From contig JBAOIG010000005.1 in the NCBI GenBank assembly GCA_037045155.1, positions 248,001 through 312,000 on the forward strand: a stretch of DNA of 64,000 nucleotides, written 5' to 3'. This DNA comes from Thermomicrobiales bacterium. GTDB taxonomy: Bacteria > Chloroflexota > Chloroflexia > Thermomicrobiales > CFX8. Under the pieces are notes generated by a model, which ran no database searches, was not told the origin of the DNA, and saw only the letters and a list, made by a program, of their open reading frames with translations. The translations under genes and the position numbers were made by a program. Below are positions 1 through 9,106 of this stretch, one piece after another. Each line of letters begins with the position of its first letter. The stretch's first letter is position 1.

Positions 1-490
1 GTCGGGCATACATGCCCGACGAGTAGTGTTTCACCGGGGTGTCGATGAAGCGCTCCAGCTCGGCGAATTTGACAATCTGGTCGAAGCGGCGCGCCATCTC
101 CTTACGGCTGAACCCATAGAGGCTGCCATTGAGGAAGACGTTGTCGCGACCGCTCAGCTCCGGGTGAAAGCCCGCGCCGAGCTCGAGCATGGCGTATGAA
201 CGGCCATTCACGCGGACGCTGCCGCTGGACGGCTCGAGAATGCGGGTGACGAGCTTGAGGAGGGTGCTCTTGCCAGCGCCGTTGCGACCGACGAGACCAA
301 ACGTCTCCCCACGACGCACAGCGAACGTCACGTCGCGTAGCGCCCAGAACTCCTCGGCAGCACCACGCGGGCGAACGAGGCCAACGAACCAGTCCTGGAA
401 CGATGCGCGGCGCTCATGGTGCAGGACGAAGCGACGGGAGACATCGCGAAACTCGATTGCCGGATAGTCGGGCTGATTGAGCACGGCCAT
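1..490 (-). CDS. Polysaccharide/teichoic-acid-type ABC exporter, ATP-binding subunit (Wzt/TagH-like), partial
   Basis: The nucleotide-binding half of an ABC-2 exporter that moves lipid-linked polysaccharide across the inner membrane. The reverse strand reads MAVLNQPDYPAIEF, then a Walker A motif GRNGAGKST near residues 68-75, a Q-loop region (MLELGAGFHPELSGRDN), and ends inside the ABC signature YSSGMYAR near residue 156. The preceding insert of about 30 residues with RASFQDW is typical of the Wzt/TagH/RfbE group. The gene starts with ATG at 490, overlapping the stop of the permease gene (ATGA), so the two are translationally coupled. Walker B, the H-loop and any carbohydrate-binding C-terminal domain lie outside the window. 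Confidence 0.9.
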   Translation of the reverse strand, partial: MAVLNQPDYPAIEFRDVSRRFVLHHERRASFQDWFVGLVRPRGAAEEFWALRDVTFAVRRGETFGLVGRNGAGKSTLLKLVTRILEPSSGSVRVNGRSYAMLELGAGFHPELSGRDNVFLNGSLYGFSRKEMARRFDQIVKFAELERFIDTPVKHYSSGMYAR

Positions 491-1269
491 CAGAGGCGTT
501 CTCCCAGCTGTCGGCTGACCCGGTTGAACAGCAGATAGCCGACGACAACCATCACCAGCGCCGTCACAAACGTGCGGGCCATGAAGAAAGGATCCGGAAC
601 GCCACCATAGTACAGGACGGTGTGAAGCTCGGCGATGATCGAGGCCATCGGGTTCACTCGATACATCAACGAGACATAATTCGGAGCGACATCTTCAACG
701 CTATAGAAAATTGGCGTCATGAAGAACCAGGCCAACAATCCGACCTCGACGAGGACAGTGGTGTCGCGGAAGTAGATGTGGACGGCTGAGAGGATCAGCA
801 CCGCGCCGATGAGGAACGTCATCTGGACGAGGATGATGACCGGAACGTAGAGGATCCATGGGGTGAAGTCCATCCCGGCAACCAGCATGGCAACCAGGAT
901 GACCGGCAGGGCAAGGATGTAGTTGGCCATGTTGGAGGCGACGACGGAGATCGGCAGGAGGATGCGCGGGAAATAGACCTTGTTGATCAACGAGGCGTTA
1001 TCCACCAGCGAGGTCGTGCCGGCCGCAATACTCGTGGATGTCCAGTTCCAGGAAAGCAGGCCGATCAGCACGAAGACAGGGAAATGCGGGATGGTCTCGC
1101 CGAGCAGCTTGGTGAAGACAAAGGTGAACACCATCATCATCAGCAGCGGGTTGAGGAGTGACCAGAAGAAGCCAAGCATGGACGACTTGTAGCGGACCTT
1201 GAGGTCCTTGGCGACAAGGTTGCCGATGAGGCTTCGGTAGCGGATGATCTCGGCTGTCTGCGATACCAT
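490..1269 (-). CDS. Polysaccharide ABC exporter permease (ABC-2 type, Wzm/TagG-like)
   Basis: Membrane subunit of the exporter encoded with the overlapping ATPase gene. The 259-residue protein has the family N-terminus (LIGNLVAKDLKVRYKSS followed by LGFFWSLLNPLLMMMVF), about six hydrophobic segments, and the conserved region FRDTTVLVEVGLLAWFFMTPIFY in the second half, which is characteristic of O-antigen/teichoic acid permeases. Length is normal for the family. It is likely to transport a surface glycan; which one cannot be told from sequence. Confidence 0.92.
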   Translation of the reverse strand: MVSQTAEIIRYRSLIGNLVAKDLKVRYKSSMLGFFWSLLNPLLMMMVFTFVFTKLLGETIPHFPVFVLIGLLSWNWTSTSIAAGTTSLVDNASLINKVYFPRILLPISVVASNMANYILALPVILVAMLVAGMDFTPWILYVPVIILVQMTFLIGAVLILSAVHIYFRDTTVLVEVGLLAWFFMTPIFYSVEDVAPNYVSLMYRVNPMASIIAELHTVLYYGGVPDPFFMARTFVTALVMVVVGYLLFNRVSRQLGERL

Positions 1270-1493
1270 GCTCTGTCGTCCATTCCATTGCAGCCGATGC
1301 TACCGCGACGTTGCAGTATGGCCCAGCGGCAGGACGCGCGCCAACCTTCTCGTGGAGGTGGGGACGCGGAACCCGCGCGTGTTATCCTCCGGCGTCGCTG
1401 AAACCAGGCGCCGCTCGATGGGCGTCCATCGCCTGCGGACGGCGTCGAGCATCGTGCCGACACCGATCCGAATATCTGTGCTGGAGCCCCCAC

Positions 1494-2564
1494 ATGAGTC
1501 GCCATTCGACTGCTCTATCTTCTCGACGTACTCCGCGCATTCGGTTGGCATTCCTCGCGGCTCTGACACTCCTACTGGGCGCGTGCGGCGGACATTCCGG
1601 CAATCCAACAACTCCCGCGACGGGGTCAACCGGAAGCTCGACTCCAGTCGCAACAACAGCAATCACTACCGCAACGCTGATGACTCCGACCACGGCTACG
1701 ACAACGGGCGCCGCCGGCCCAACCCTGATGGCGATCGACCCGGCGGCGTTGCAATCCACCATCGACTCGCTCATGGCTGGAGTTTCCGGAGTGACGGCGG
1801 TGGAGATAGAGAATCCGGATGGCTCGATGCTGGCAGCCTGGAACGCGGGCGAGCAGATCGAGGCGGCGTCGCTCTACAAGTTGGGGATCATGGTCGAGAC
1901 ATACCGCCAGCGCGATGCCGGGATGCTGACGTTCGACGACCAGATCGTCCTGCAGGATTATCACTTCTCTGAGGGGAGTGATGTCTTTTCAGAAGACGAG
2001 GTTGGGATGACGACCGACGTTGGAACCCTCCTCCAAGCAATGATCACCGTATCGAGCAACGTTGCGGCGACTGCGTTGCTGGAGTATGTCGGGACCGACA
2101 ACGTCAACGCGACGATGGCGTCACTTGGTCTGTCCAGCACAGAGATCCGCTGGTATCCGGGTCCGTCTGGCACAGTCCGGCAACCCGGGACAGACCGGCA
2201 ATTACTAACGGTGCGGCCGGATGTCCGCGCGAACGCGGCAATGAACGTGACCTCGGCCGCCGACATGGCGTCGCTGTTTCGGATGCTGCTGGCCGGAGAG
2301 GTTGTTGACGCGGAGGCGAGTCGCGAGATGCTCGACCTGCTGGCTCGACAGGAGATCAACGATCGGTTACCCGCCTACTTACCGGCTGGGACGGTCGTGG
2401 CGCACAAGACTGGCAATCTGGACGGGCTGATGCACGACGCAGGCATTATCTACGCGCCGACCGGCCCGGTGATTGTCGTTGTCATGACCGAGGATGTTGA
2501 CGACGCTGCCTCGACCGACCTGATCGCTCAGATCGGGCTACTGGCGTACGAGACGCATCAATAG
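1494..2564 (+). CDS. Secreted lipoprotein with class A beta-lactamase/transpeptidase-like serine hydrolase domain
   Basis: The open frame extends to 1311, but ATG at 1494 gives a proper lipoprotein signal (MSRHSTALSSRR..., hydrophobic LAFLAALTLLLGA, lipobox Cys31), so I use it. A Thr/Ser/Gly-rich linker (residues 33-77) follows. The catalytic domain carries all three serine beta-lactamase/PBP motifs: SLYK (S126-x-x-K129), SSN (187-189) in place of SDN, and KTG (305-307). Family knowledge: PF13354 proteins include true beta-lactamases and peptidoglycan hydrolases; the Glu166 region was not clearly identified, so activity on beta-lactams is uncertain. It is divergent from the exporter genes. 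Confidence 0.85.
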   Translation: MSRHSTALSSRRTPRIRLAFLAALTLLLGACGGHSGNPTTPATGSTGSSTPVATTAITTATLMTPTTATTTGAAGPTLMAIDPAALQSTIDSLMAGVSGVTAVEIENPDGSMLAAWNAGEQIEAASLYKLGIMVETYRQRDAGMLTFDDQIVLQDYHFSEGSDVFSEDEVGMTTDVGTLLQAMITVSSNVAATALLEYVGTDNVNATMASLGLSSTEIRWYPGPSGTVRQPGTDRQLLTVRPDVRANAAMNVTSAADMASLFRMLLAGEVVDAEASREMLDLLARQEINDRLPAYLPAGTVVAHKTGNLDGLMHDAGIIYAPTGPVIVVVMTEDVDDAASTDLIAQIGLLAYETHQ

Positions 2565-2668
2565 AGAACAAGATCAGGGCGCCGGGGGCAGGACAACCTG
2601 TTCACGCTCCACGGTCTGGATGACGCCGGCCCGCGCAGGGCCAACAGCAACCGGGGAGAATGCAAACC

Positions 2669-3040
2669 ATGACCGACACCGCGCGAGACCCACGCCAATC
2701 GCTGGCGCGATGGGCCGACGAACCGTACGCATATCTGACGACAACCGGACGACTGACTGGCCAGCCACATCGCATCGAGATCTGGTTTGCCGTGCGCGAT
2801 GGGCGCGTGTATGTCCTTTCCGGAGGTCGCGACCGATCCGACTGGGTGCGAAATCTGCAGGCGAACGCGCGGGTCACCATCGAGCTTGGTGATGAGACGC
2901 ACGCTGGCGTCGCCCGGATCCTTGAGGCAGGCGCCCCCGACGACCTGCTCGCGCGCGAGCTGCTGGTCAGCAAGTACCGGGAGGGTGACAACCTCGACGA
3001 CTGGGGCCGCACCTCGCTCGCTTTGACGATCGATATCTGA
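2669..3040 (+). CDS. Deazaflavin (F420)-dependent nitroreductase/quinone-reductase-like protein (DUF385 type)
   Basis: A 123-residue split-barrel protein. The segment YAYLTTTGRLTGQPHRIEIWF followed by GRVYVLSGGRDRSDWVRNL and NARVTIEL is the signature layout of the Ddn-like nitroreductase family (PF04075), which binds F420 or flavin. Start choice: ATG at 2669 has GGGGAGA (2653-2659) nine bases upstream; an earlier in-frame ATG at 2660 touches the ribosome site and is unlikely. The C-terminus (DLLARELLVSKYREGDNLDDW) may cover the cofactor. The substrate is not predictable. Confidence 0.8.
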   Translation: MTDTARDPRQSLARWADEPYAYLTTTGRLTGQPHRIEIWFAVRDGRVYVLSGGRDRSDWVRNLQANARVTIELGDETHAGVARILEAGAPDDLLARELLVSKYREGDNLDDWGRTSLALTIDI

Positions 3041-3098
3041 GCCCGAACCAGAGACACCGCCATCCGCGATCGTCGGAGGCTGCCGGCCAGCGGCGGGG

Positions 3099-4394
3099 TC
3101 AACGCAAGTCACGCATTACAGGGCGCAGGAGGATGGTCCAGAAGCCGGCAAGGATGAGCATGACGCCGGCAACAGCGAACGCGATGGCGGTGCTGGTGAA
3201 CTGGGCGATTGCGCCCAGGAGCAGAAACCCGATCGGCATCAGGCCATTGACCATCGACTGGGCAGCGACAGCGCGACCCCGGAAGCGATCCTCGGCGAAG
3301 GTCTGGACGAGGGTGTCGTTCTGGATGATGTAGAGCATCTGGAACAGGCCGGTGACAAAGAGGCCGGCCATGATCGCCGGCCGGGTATCCGAGAGCGCGA
3401 CGACGAGCAGGCCAATACCGGATCCGACCGTGCCGACGATGATTGTCGCGCCACGAACGCCACGGCCAGTCAGGGCGCCCGCGACGATCGTGCCAAGCAT
3501 AGCGCCTGCGCCGCTGACGGCGAAGAGCAGGCCGAGGGTTCCGGCACTGCCGCCGAGAGTGCTACTGGCGATCGCTGGCAAGAGCGCCGTATGGGACATA
3601 CCAAAGAGATACGGGACCACGTCGTTTGCCAAGGCGGCGCGGAGCATCCGATTTGCCCGGATATATGCGACTGCCTCGCGTAAATCACCAACGACGGATG
3701 GACGCGCGGCCGGCTCCAGCGGACCAGTGGCTGTCGAGACGCGGACGGCAGCCGCCATCAGCGGCACCATCAGCACGAGAACGGCAGCCGGACCGTAGAG
3801 GCCTATTCCGAGAAGCAGCGCAGCCGCGACCCCGGTCGCGTCGACGAGAAAGCCGACACCAGCCGGGATCGCGACGCGCGAGACGTTGCCAACCATGGCA
3901 TTGACGGCAATGGCGCTCTGGAGCGCGCGAATCGGAACAAGGCTGGGCAACAGTGACGAGCTGGCCGGGTAGCTGAACGCGCTCGCAACGCCCATGATCA
4001 CGACGGTCGCCGCGATGGTGGGAACCGTCAACCAGCCAAGCAGCGCGAAAACCCCGAGCACGCCAAGGCCGATACCCTGGATGGAAAGTTGAATGGACAG
4101 AATCAGGCGGCGATCGAATCGGTCGACAACGACACCGACGACCGGGCCGAGAATCAGCTGTGGGACCATATTCATGAATGAGATGAGGCCGAGAAGGAAG
4201 TCACTGCCCGTAAGATCGTAGACGATGAAGCCCACAAGGGTCGTCTGGAGCGACCGGCCACCCATCGCCAACGCCTGGACCCAGAAGTACCGGCGGTAGG
4301 ATGGATATTGCCAGGCAGCCAGCGCGGCCGAGCCGCGAATACGGCCGGCGCGCTTGACGATCTGTGGCTCGACTTCATGGTCAGTCTCAAGCAC
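3099..4394 (-). CDS. MFS transporter (EntS/MFS_3-like multidrug or siderophore exporter type)
   Basis: A 431-residue, roughly 12-helix major facilitator. The first half has ALAMGGRSLQTTLVGFIVYDLTGS and the A-motif-like GVVVDRFDRR between helices 2 and 3; this layout matches the enterobactin exporter group. The open frame runs upstream to 4874, but that part is antisense to the gene at 4543. GTG at 4394 is chosen because GGGGAGGT lies eight bases before it and the following residues (MLETDHEVEPQ) form a short cytoplasmic leader ahead of WQYPSYRRYFW. Probably proton-driven efflux; substrate unknown. Confidence 0.85.
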   Translation of the reverse strand: MLETDHEVEPQIVKRAGRIRGSAALAAWQYPSYRRYFWVQALAMGGRSLQTTLVGFIVYDLTGSDFLLGLISFMNMVPQLILGPVVGVVVDRFDRRLILSIQLSIQGIGLGVLGVFALLGWLTVPTIAATVVIMGVASAFSYPASSSLLPSLVPIRALQSAIAVNAMVGNVSRVAIPAGVGFLVDATGVAAALLLGIGLYGPAAVLVLMVPLMAAAVRVSTATGPLEPAARPSVVGDLREAVAYIRANRMLRAALANDVVPYLFGMSHTALLPAIASSTLGGSAGTLGLLFAVSGAGAMLGTIVAGALTGRGVRGATIIVGTVGSGIGLLVVALSDTRPAIMAGLFVTGLFQMLYIIQNDTLVQTFAEDRFRGRAVAAQSMVNGLMPIGFLLLGAIAQFTSTAIAFAVAGVMLILAGFWTILLRPVMRDLR

Positions 4395-4542
4395 CGGACG
4401 GCTACCTCCCCTCACGATGAGCGGTGGAACGATAGCATCCGGCGACGAGAGATAGTGGACGCCGTATCCGACCTTCATTTCGAAGGCATGAGGCGGCACA
4501 TTTCCGATCGAATCGCTGGGCGAGGGGGGAACAGGCCAGACA

Positions 4543-4911
4543 ATGCAATTGCGAGTAGATCGAGAGGCGAATGCGCTGGTGGTGACGCCTGATATGGCGG
4601 AGCAGGAAACGCGAAACGCTACGACCGAGGGAACGATCGACGTCGGGGCCGACGGGGCGCTACTCGGGATCGAGATACGGGGATCTGCGATGTGGACCAT
4701 CCTGGCCAGGCAGTTCGCCGGGTGGGGCAGCGCGGTCACCGTCGATGAGGGGGCAGCATACGTCTCGCTCATGCCGGGGGACGACCGCAACGCGCGTTCC
4801 GCCGAGATCGAGATCGGGGTGGGGCTGGACGAGCAGGGGCATGTGGCGAGACTCAGCGTCCCACGCCGTGGCACGGGGTACGAGATTACCTACCCGAGCG
4901 GGAACAGGTGA
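4543..4911 (+). CDS. DUF2283-like small protein
   Basis: A 122-residue protein. The N-terminal half (LRVDREANALVV, ETRNATTEGTIDVGADG, LLGIEIRG) has the pattern of DUF2283: an acidic start with bivalent repeats, then a 'lvGIEI' strand. The C-terminal 65 residues repeat a similar beta-rich pattern (AAYVSLMPGDD...SAEIEIGVGLDEQGHVARLSV), so it may be a two-repeat version. A ribosome site GGGGGGA lies 10-16 bases before ATG 4543. Divergent from the MFS gene, function unknown. Confidence 0.65.
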   Translation: MQLRVDREANALVVTPDMAEQETRNATTEGTIDVGADGALLGIEIRGSAMWTILARQFAGWGSAVTVDEGAAYVSLMPGDDRNARSAEIEIGVGLDEQGHVARLSVPRRGTGYEITYPSGNR

Positions 4912-4969
4912 TGGACGATCAGCCGACCCGGCGGGTCGGAGGGCTGGGTTTGCGAACTCTGAGCAGGGG

Positions 4970-5764
4970 CTAGAGGCTCGCCTGGCGACGGGCTTCGTAG
5001 AGCAGCACGCCGGCGGCAACGGCGACATTGAGCGAGGTGGCCGTGCCGAGCATTGGGATGCGGGTCGTGAGATCACAACGCGCGACCGTGGCTGCATCGA
5101 GACCAGTCGCCTCATTCCCAACGACGATGGCAACAGGCGGATGCAGAGCGGTTGTCCAGACATCACCTGTCGCGTGGGCCGAGGTGGCGACGGTGCGACA
5201 TCGGCCGGCAACCCACTCGAAGAGCTCGTCGTGCGACCGGGCGACGTGGATCGGGAGCAAGAACATCGTTCCGAGACTGGCGCGGAGGGCGGACGGGTGG
5301 GTCGGGTCAGCGCCGCCGAGGACGACCATCGCCCGAGCGCCGGCCGCGTCGGTGGCGCGAGCAATTGTGCCGAGGTTGCCAGGGTCGTGAACGTCATCGG
5401 CCACGAGGATGATCGCGTCGCTATCGATTGCGAGCGCGTCGAGGGGCAGCGGCGCCCAGCGGATAACAGCGACAAGGCCGACCGGGTTATCCCGCGCGGA
5501 GACACGCTCCATGTCCCGGGTCGGAAGCTCGACCAGCATCGCGCCGCCCTCAACGGCGCGCTGGATGGACTCCCATGCGACTTCGCTGCGGAGTTTGGCG
5601 GGATCGACCAGGAGCGCCTCGACCTCATGCCCGCCATCGATCGCCGACAGAACCTGGCGGATACCCTCGACGACGCAGACGCCCTCCTGCTCCCGCACGC
5701 GGCGGTCGCGGAGGGCGCGGACGCGTCGGAGCCAGGCGCGTGGCTGACTCCCAGTGCCACTCAT
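4970..5764 (-). CDS. TrmH/SpoU-family RNA 2'-O-methyltransferase
   Basis: A 264-residue SPOUT methyltransferase that should use SAM to methylate a ribose 2'-OH in rRNA or tRNA. The N-terminal substrate-binding domain covers about residues 1-100 (RRVRALRDRRVREQEGVCVVEG). The catalytic knot shows motif 1 DPGNLGTIARATDAAGA, motif 2 IVVGNEATGL and motif 3 IPMLGTATSLNVAVAAGVLLYE. The domain order is that of the RlmB/TsnR-type group; exact target nucleotide unknown. The start ATG overlaps the stop of the M20 peptidase gene by 4 nt, so the two form an operon. Confidence 0.92.
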   Translation of the reverse strand: MSGTGSQPRAWLRRVRALRDRRVREQEGVCVVEGIRQVLSAIDGGHEVEALLVDPAKLRSEVAWESIQRAVEGGAMLVELPTRDMERVSARDNPVGLVAVIRWAPLPLDALAIDSDAIILVADDVHDPGNLGTIARATDAAGARAMVVLGGADPTHPSALRASLGTMFLLPIHVARSHDELFEWVAGRCRTVATSAHATGDVWTTALHPPVAIVVGNEATGLDAATVARCDLTTRIPMLGTATSLNVAVAAGVLLYEARRQASL

Positions 5765-7131
5765 TCCGGCTGGTTGCCGATGCGGTGGAAGACGCGGGCT
5801 GTCTGGCGGATACCGTTGACGAAATCCGCGATGCGGACGTTCTCATTCGGCGCGTGCGCCGCGGAATCAGGGTAGCCAATGCCGACGTTGGCCACCGGCA
5901 CGCCGATGTGGCGGACGAACGAGTCCATCGGGCCGGAGCCACCGCTGGTCGGGGAGACGATGGCCGGCCGGTCGTAGACATCCCAGGCGGTCTCGGCGAC
6001 GAGGGTGACGAACGGATCGTCGGGGTCGACACGCGCCGCGTCGTAGCCGCCATGCTGGATCACCTCGATGTCACCGAATCCCTCGGCAACGAGGTGCGCC
6101 TTGAGCTTCTCGATCAGGTCTGCGGCGCTCTGGTTCGGAACGAGGCGGAAGTCCACCTTGGCCATTGCTTCCGCCGGCAGGACAGTCTTCGACCCCGGCC
6201 CCTGATAGCCACTGGAGAGACCGGAGATGGTGCAGGTCGGCTCGAAAAGCCCACGACGCTTCAGTTCCAGACCCTCGGCATCGAGCAGGAAGCCGGAGAG
6301 CTCGTAGGTGGACTTGAGCCGTTCGGATTCGTCGGGCAGGGCAGCCAGCAGCTCCATGTCGCGGGCGCTGGCCTCGCGGACATCGTCGTACCAGCCGGGG
6401 ATACGAATGCGTTCGTCCTGGCCCTTGAGAGTCGCGAGCGCCCAGGTGAGCCGCCAGGCGGCGTTCGGGAACATCGAGCCACCGAGCCCGGAGTGCGCAT
6501 CGCGGTTGGCAGTTCGCGCGCGAAGCTCGACATACAGGTCACCGCGCATGCCGGCGAAGATCTGCGGCCGGTCGTCGTAGTCGACGCCGCCGAACTCCCA
6601 GAGGCACCCGTCGGACTTGAACAGGTCGGCGTTTGCGGCAATGAACGGGTCAAGGTTGACGGAGCCGATCTCCTCCTCGCCCTCAATCATGAACTTCACG
6701 CCGCAAGGCAGGCTGCCAGTGACGGCGCGAAGCGCGTCGATGGCGGCGAGGCGGCAGATGATGTGGCCCTTGTCGTCACCGACGCCACGGCCCCAGATAT
6801 GCCCGTCGCGAACCTGGGCGTCGAATGGCTCGGAATCCCACAGTTCGAGCGGCTCGGCCGGCTGGACATCATAGTGGTTGTAGCAGAGGACAGTCTGGTC
6901 CGAGTCACCGGCAGCCTCGCCGTAGACAACCGGGTTGCCGTCGGTCGGCATCAGCCGCGCGGCGACGCCGTATTTCTCCAGCAACGCGCGTGTGGCCTCG
7001 GCCGTCTCGTCGATCGCGAGCGACTGTGCGGCGACGCTCGGCAGCTTGCAGAGCAGGGCGAGATCGGCGATGTAATCGTCGAGATGCTCCTCGATGTGGC
7101 GGTCGATCGCGGCCAGGATATCGTCGGTCAC
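5761..7131 (-). CDS. M20-family metallopeptidase (dipeptidase type)
   Basis: A 456-residue cytoplasmic zinc peptidase. Motifs: HYDVQPAEP (first zinc His with Asp), GRGVGDDKG (bridging Asp), EGEEEIGS (catalytic Glu pair), and a dimerisation insert in the middle (SGLGGSMFPNAAW), as in the carnosinase/CNDP-like M20 branch that cleaves dipeptides. GTG at 7131 is the start, with AAAGGAGAT just upstream. Overlaps trmH-like gene by 4 nt. Its peptides could be supplied by the oligopeptide-binding proteins at 20-24 kb. Confidence 0.92.
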   Translation of the reverse strand: MTDDILAAIDRHIEEHLDDYIADLALLCKLPSVAAQSLAIDETAEATRALLEKYGVAARLMPTDGNPVVYGEAAGDSDQTVLCYNHYDVQPAEPLELWDSEPFDAQVRDGHIWGRGVGDDKGHIICRLAAIDALRAVTGSLPCGVKFMIEGEEEIGSVNLDPFIAANADLFKSDGCLWEFGGVDYDDRPQIFAGMRGDLYVELRARTANRDAHSGLGGSMFPNAAWRLTWALATLKGQDERIRIPGWYDDVREASARDMELLAALPDESERLKSTYELSGFLLDAEGLELKRRGLFEPTCTISGLSSGYQGPGSKTVLPAEAMAKVDFRLVPNQSAADLIEKLKAHLVAEGFGDIEVIQHGGYDAARVDPDDPFVTLVAETAWDVYDRPAIVSPTSGGSGPMDSFVRHIGVPVANVGIGYPDSAAHAPNENVRIADFVNGIRQTARVFHRIGNQPE

Positions 7132-7211
7132 CTTATCTCCTTTTCACTCCGGTACACTGGCGCGGATGGTAGCACGAGTGGGGACGGGGAACGGGGGACG
7201 AGGGGGTATTG

Positions 7212-8297
7212 GTGTACGAGTGCGTGTATCGAACGGTGATTGCGCGGGGGGATGCGGAGCGGGCGCATCATCTGACGGTCGCGGCGATGGCGGCGGCGGG
7301 GCGGACGCCAGGCGGAGTGGCAGCGCTGGGAGCGTTCGCGCCGCCGGCGGACGACCGGCTGCGGCAGCGCCTCTGGGGGCTACCATTCGCCAACCCGCTA
7401 GGCGTCGCGGCAGGGCTCGACAAGGACGGGCAGGCGGTTATCGCGCTGCATGCCCTCGGGTTCGGGCATGTCGAGGTCGGGACAGTGACGTTGCGACCGC
7501 AGGCAGGGAACCCGAAGCCGAGAGTCTGGCGAGCGGTCGATGAGCGAGCGCTGGTCAATGCAATGGGGTTCCCCAGCGACGGCGCGGCGGCGGTTCGGGC
7601 GAGGCTGATCGGGCTGCGGCCGGCCGGCGTTGTCGGCATCAACATCGGCAAGAACCGCGACACACCGATCGAGCAGGCGGTCGAGGACTACGCGGCGCTG
7701 GTGGCGGCACTCTTCGACATCGCGAACTACGTCGCCGTCAACGTGTCGTCTCCGAACACGCCGGGATTACGCTCGCTCCAGACAGCGGGGGAGTTGCTGC
7801 GCATTCTCGACGCAGTGAATGGGGCCAATACTGAAGCGGCGGCGCTGGCGGGTCTGCGACCGCGACCGGTGCTGGTGAAGATCGCGCCGGACCTGACAGA
7901 CACTGAGGTCGAAGCGGTTGCCGAGGCGGCGCTCGAAGGCGGGGCGAGCGGCATCATCGCGACGAACACGACGACGAGCCGGGCAGGGCTGCCGGACCGG
8001 TTTGGCGAACTGCCGGGTGGGACGAGCGGCAAGCCGCTACGGGAGCGCGCGAATGCGGTCTGCCGGCTGCTGTATCAGCGGGTCGGCGGGCGGTTGCCGA
8101 TCGTTGGTGTCGGCGGGATCATGACCGGCGCGGACGCGGTGGAGCGGGTACGGGCCGGGGCGTCGCTGGTGCAGGTGTATACAGGGTTCACGTACGCGGG
8201 GCCGCGGTTTGCGGAGTCGCTGCTCGGTGCGCTATCGGCGGACGCGGATGCGCGGGGTTGGCATGACATCGGCGCGGTGGTCGGGTCGGACGCATAG
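7212..8297 (+). CDS. pyrD: Dihydroorotate dehydrogenase (quinone), class 2
   Basis: Fourth step of pyrimidine synthesis: oxidises dihydroorotate to orotate, passing electrons to membrane quinone. The 361-residue protein has the class 2 N-terminal helical extension (YRTVIARGDAERAHHLTVAAM), then FMN-barrel motifs: ANPLGVAAGLDKDG, VGINIGKN, VNVSSPNTPGLR (catalytic Ser region of class 2), ATNTTTSR and GVGGIMTGADA. GTG 7212 is chosen over TTG 7209 because GAGGGGG ends about five bases before it. Stands alone, without other pyr genes nearby. Confidence 0.95.
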   Translation: MYECVYRTVIARGDAERAHHLTVAAMAAAGRTPGGVAALGAFAPPADDRLRQRLWGLPFANPLGVAAGLDKDGQAVIALHALGFGHVEVGTVTLRPQAGNPKPRVWRAVDERALVNAMGFPSDGAAAVRARLIGLRPAGVVGINIGKNRDTPIEQAVEDYAALVAALFDIANYVAVNVSSPNTPGLRSLQTAGELLRILDAVNGANTEAAALAGLRPRPVLVKIAPDLTDTEVEAVAEAALEGGASGIIATNTTTSRAGLPDRFGELPGGTSGKPLRERANAVCRLLYQRVGGRLPIVGVGGIMTGADAVERVRAGASLVQVYTGFTYAGPRFAESLLGALSADADARGWHDIGAVVGSDA

Positions 8298-8316
8298 TGC
8301 CAGACACAGGGTATGC

Positions 8317-8874
8317 CTACGGGCTCTCGACGCCGGATGTGCTCCCGATCAGATGACCGGTAACGGCGTCAAATATCCAATAGGCCACGGTGTCTGGGTC
8401 TGGTGGTCCGACAGGCGTGACTTCGGGAGGGAGGTGGATCTGCCAGTCGCCCGTCAGCGTGACGAGAGCAAGCAGCGTGTCGTCTGGCCGATAAACAGGA
8501 TGATTCACCTTCGTCGCAACCTCGCAAGCCGACATGAACTCGACGCGCTTGACGACGGGGTTTTCGTCACTCTCCATCGCAGCGACCCAGGCCCGCACGT
8601 CCTCCTCGGTGAATGCAGGTTTGCCCGGTTCCGGCGTCAGCGACGGATGAATCTCAGGTGTGCCCATGAGGGCCGGATCGACAACCGACCCCTGGTAGCC
8701 GCAGTAATCTTCGGTTGCCACTGGTGACGCGGAGTCGATCCATGCGATTGGCACGGTTGGGGTCGGTTCGTTGTGGCCGGCCCCGAGGTCTGCGTCGTTG
8801 GAACCACAGGCCGCGACAAGGAGTGCGATCGCGAACACCCCTGCGCTCGATCGTTGAAGCCACGTGTGACGCAT
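8317..8874 (-). CDS. Hypothetical lipoprotein
   Basis: A 185-residue exported protein. The N-terminus has Arg residues, a hydrophobic stretch (GVFAIALLVAA) and a lipobox ending at Cys23 (VAAC), so it should be anchored to the outer face of the membrane. A Pro/Thr-rich linker follows, then a small domain with conserved-looking patches CGYQGSVVDPALMG, VRAWVAAMESDEN and DPDTVAYWIFDAVTGHLIGS. No known family recognised. Convergent with pyrD, 19 bp between stops. Confidence 0.7.
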   Translation of the reverse strand: MRHTWLQRSSAGVFAIALLVAACGSNDADLGAGHNEPTPTVPIAWIDSASPVATEDYCGYQGSVVDPALMGTPEIHPSLTPEPGKPAFTEEDVRAWVAAMESDENPVVKRVEFMSACEVATKVNHPVYRPDDTLLALVTLTGDWQIHLPPEVTPVGPPDPDTVAYWIFDAVTGHLIGSTSGVESP

Positions 8875-9106
8875 GAAGGGCTCCTGACCTTACCGCGGGA
8901 CATCTGGCGTGAATCGGCGATGAGCCGGTGTGGATCTGGAACGAACCGATCAGGGAGGATTCTTCGCCCGAACTCGAAAACACAGAACAACGGTCAGGTG
9001 GAGGGTGGTAATCCCGCACACGCTTGCGCAAACAGGCGGTGTGTCACAGGATAATGATACCAGCGGCCGATCGGTCGCGATTACTCACGTAAGGGAGACT
9101 GTGCCG

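Noticed and set aside
5575..7239. Long plus-strand open frame of 554 codons opposite the M20 peptidase
   Set aside because: It is antisense to a gene with clear catalytic motifs; high GC keeps stop codons rare in the complementary frame. The same applies to long antisense frames at 11728-13623, 17400-18650, 24492-25832, 37362-38945 and 56008-57348.
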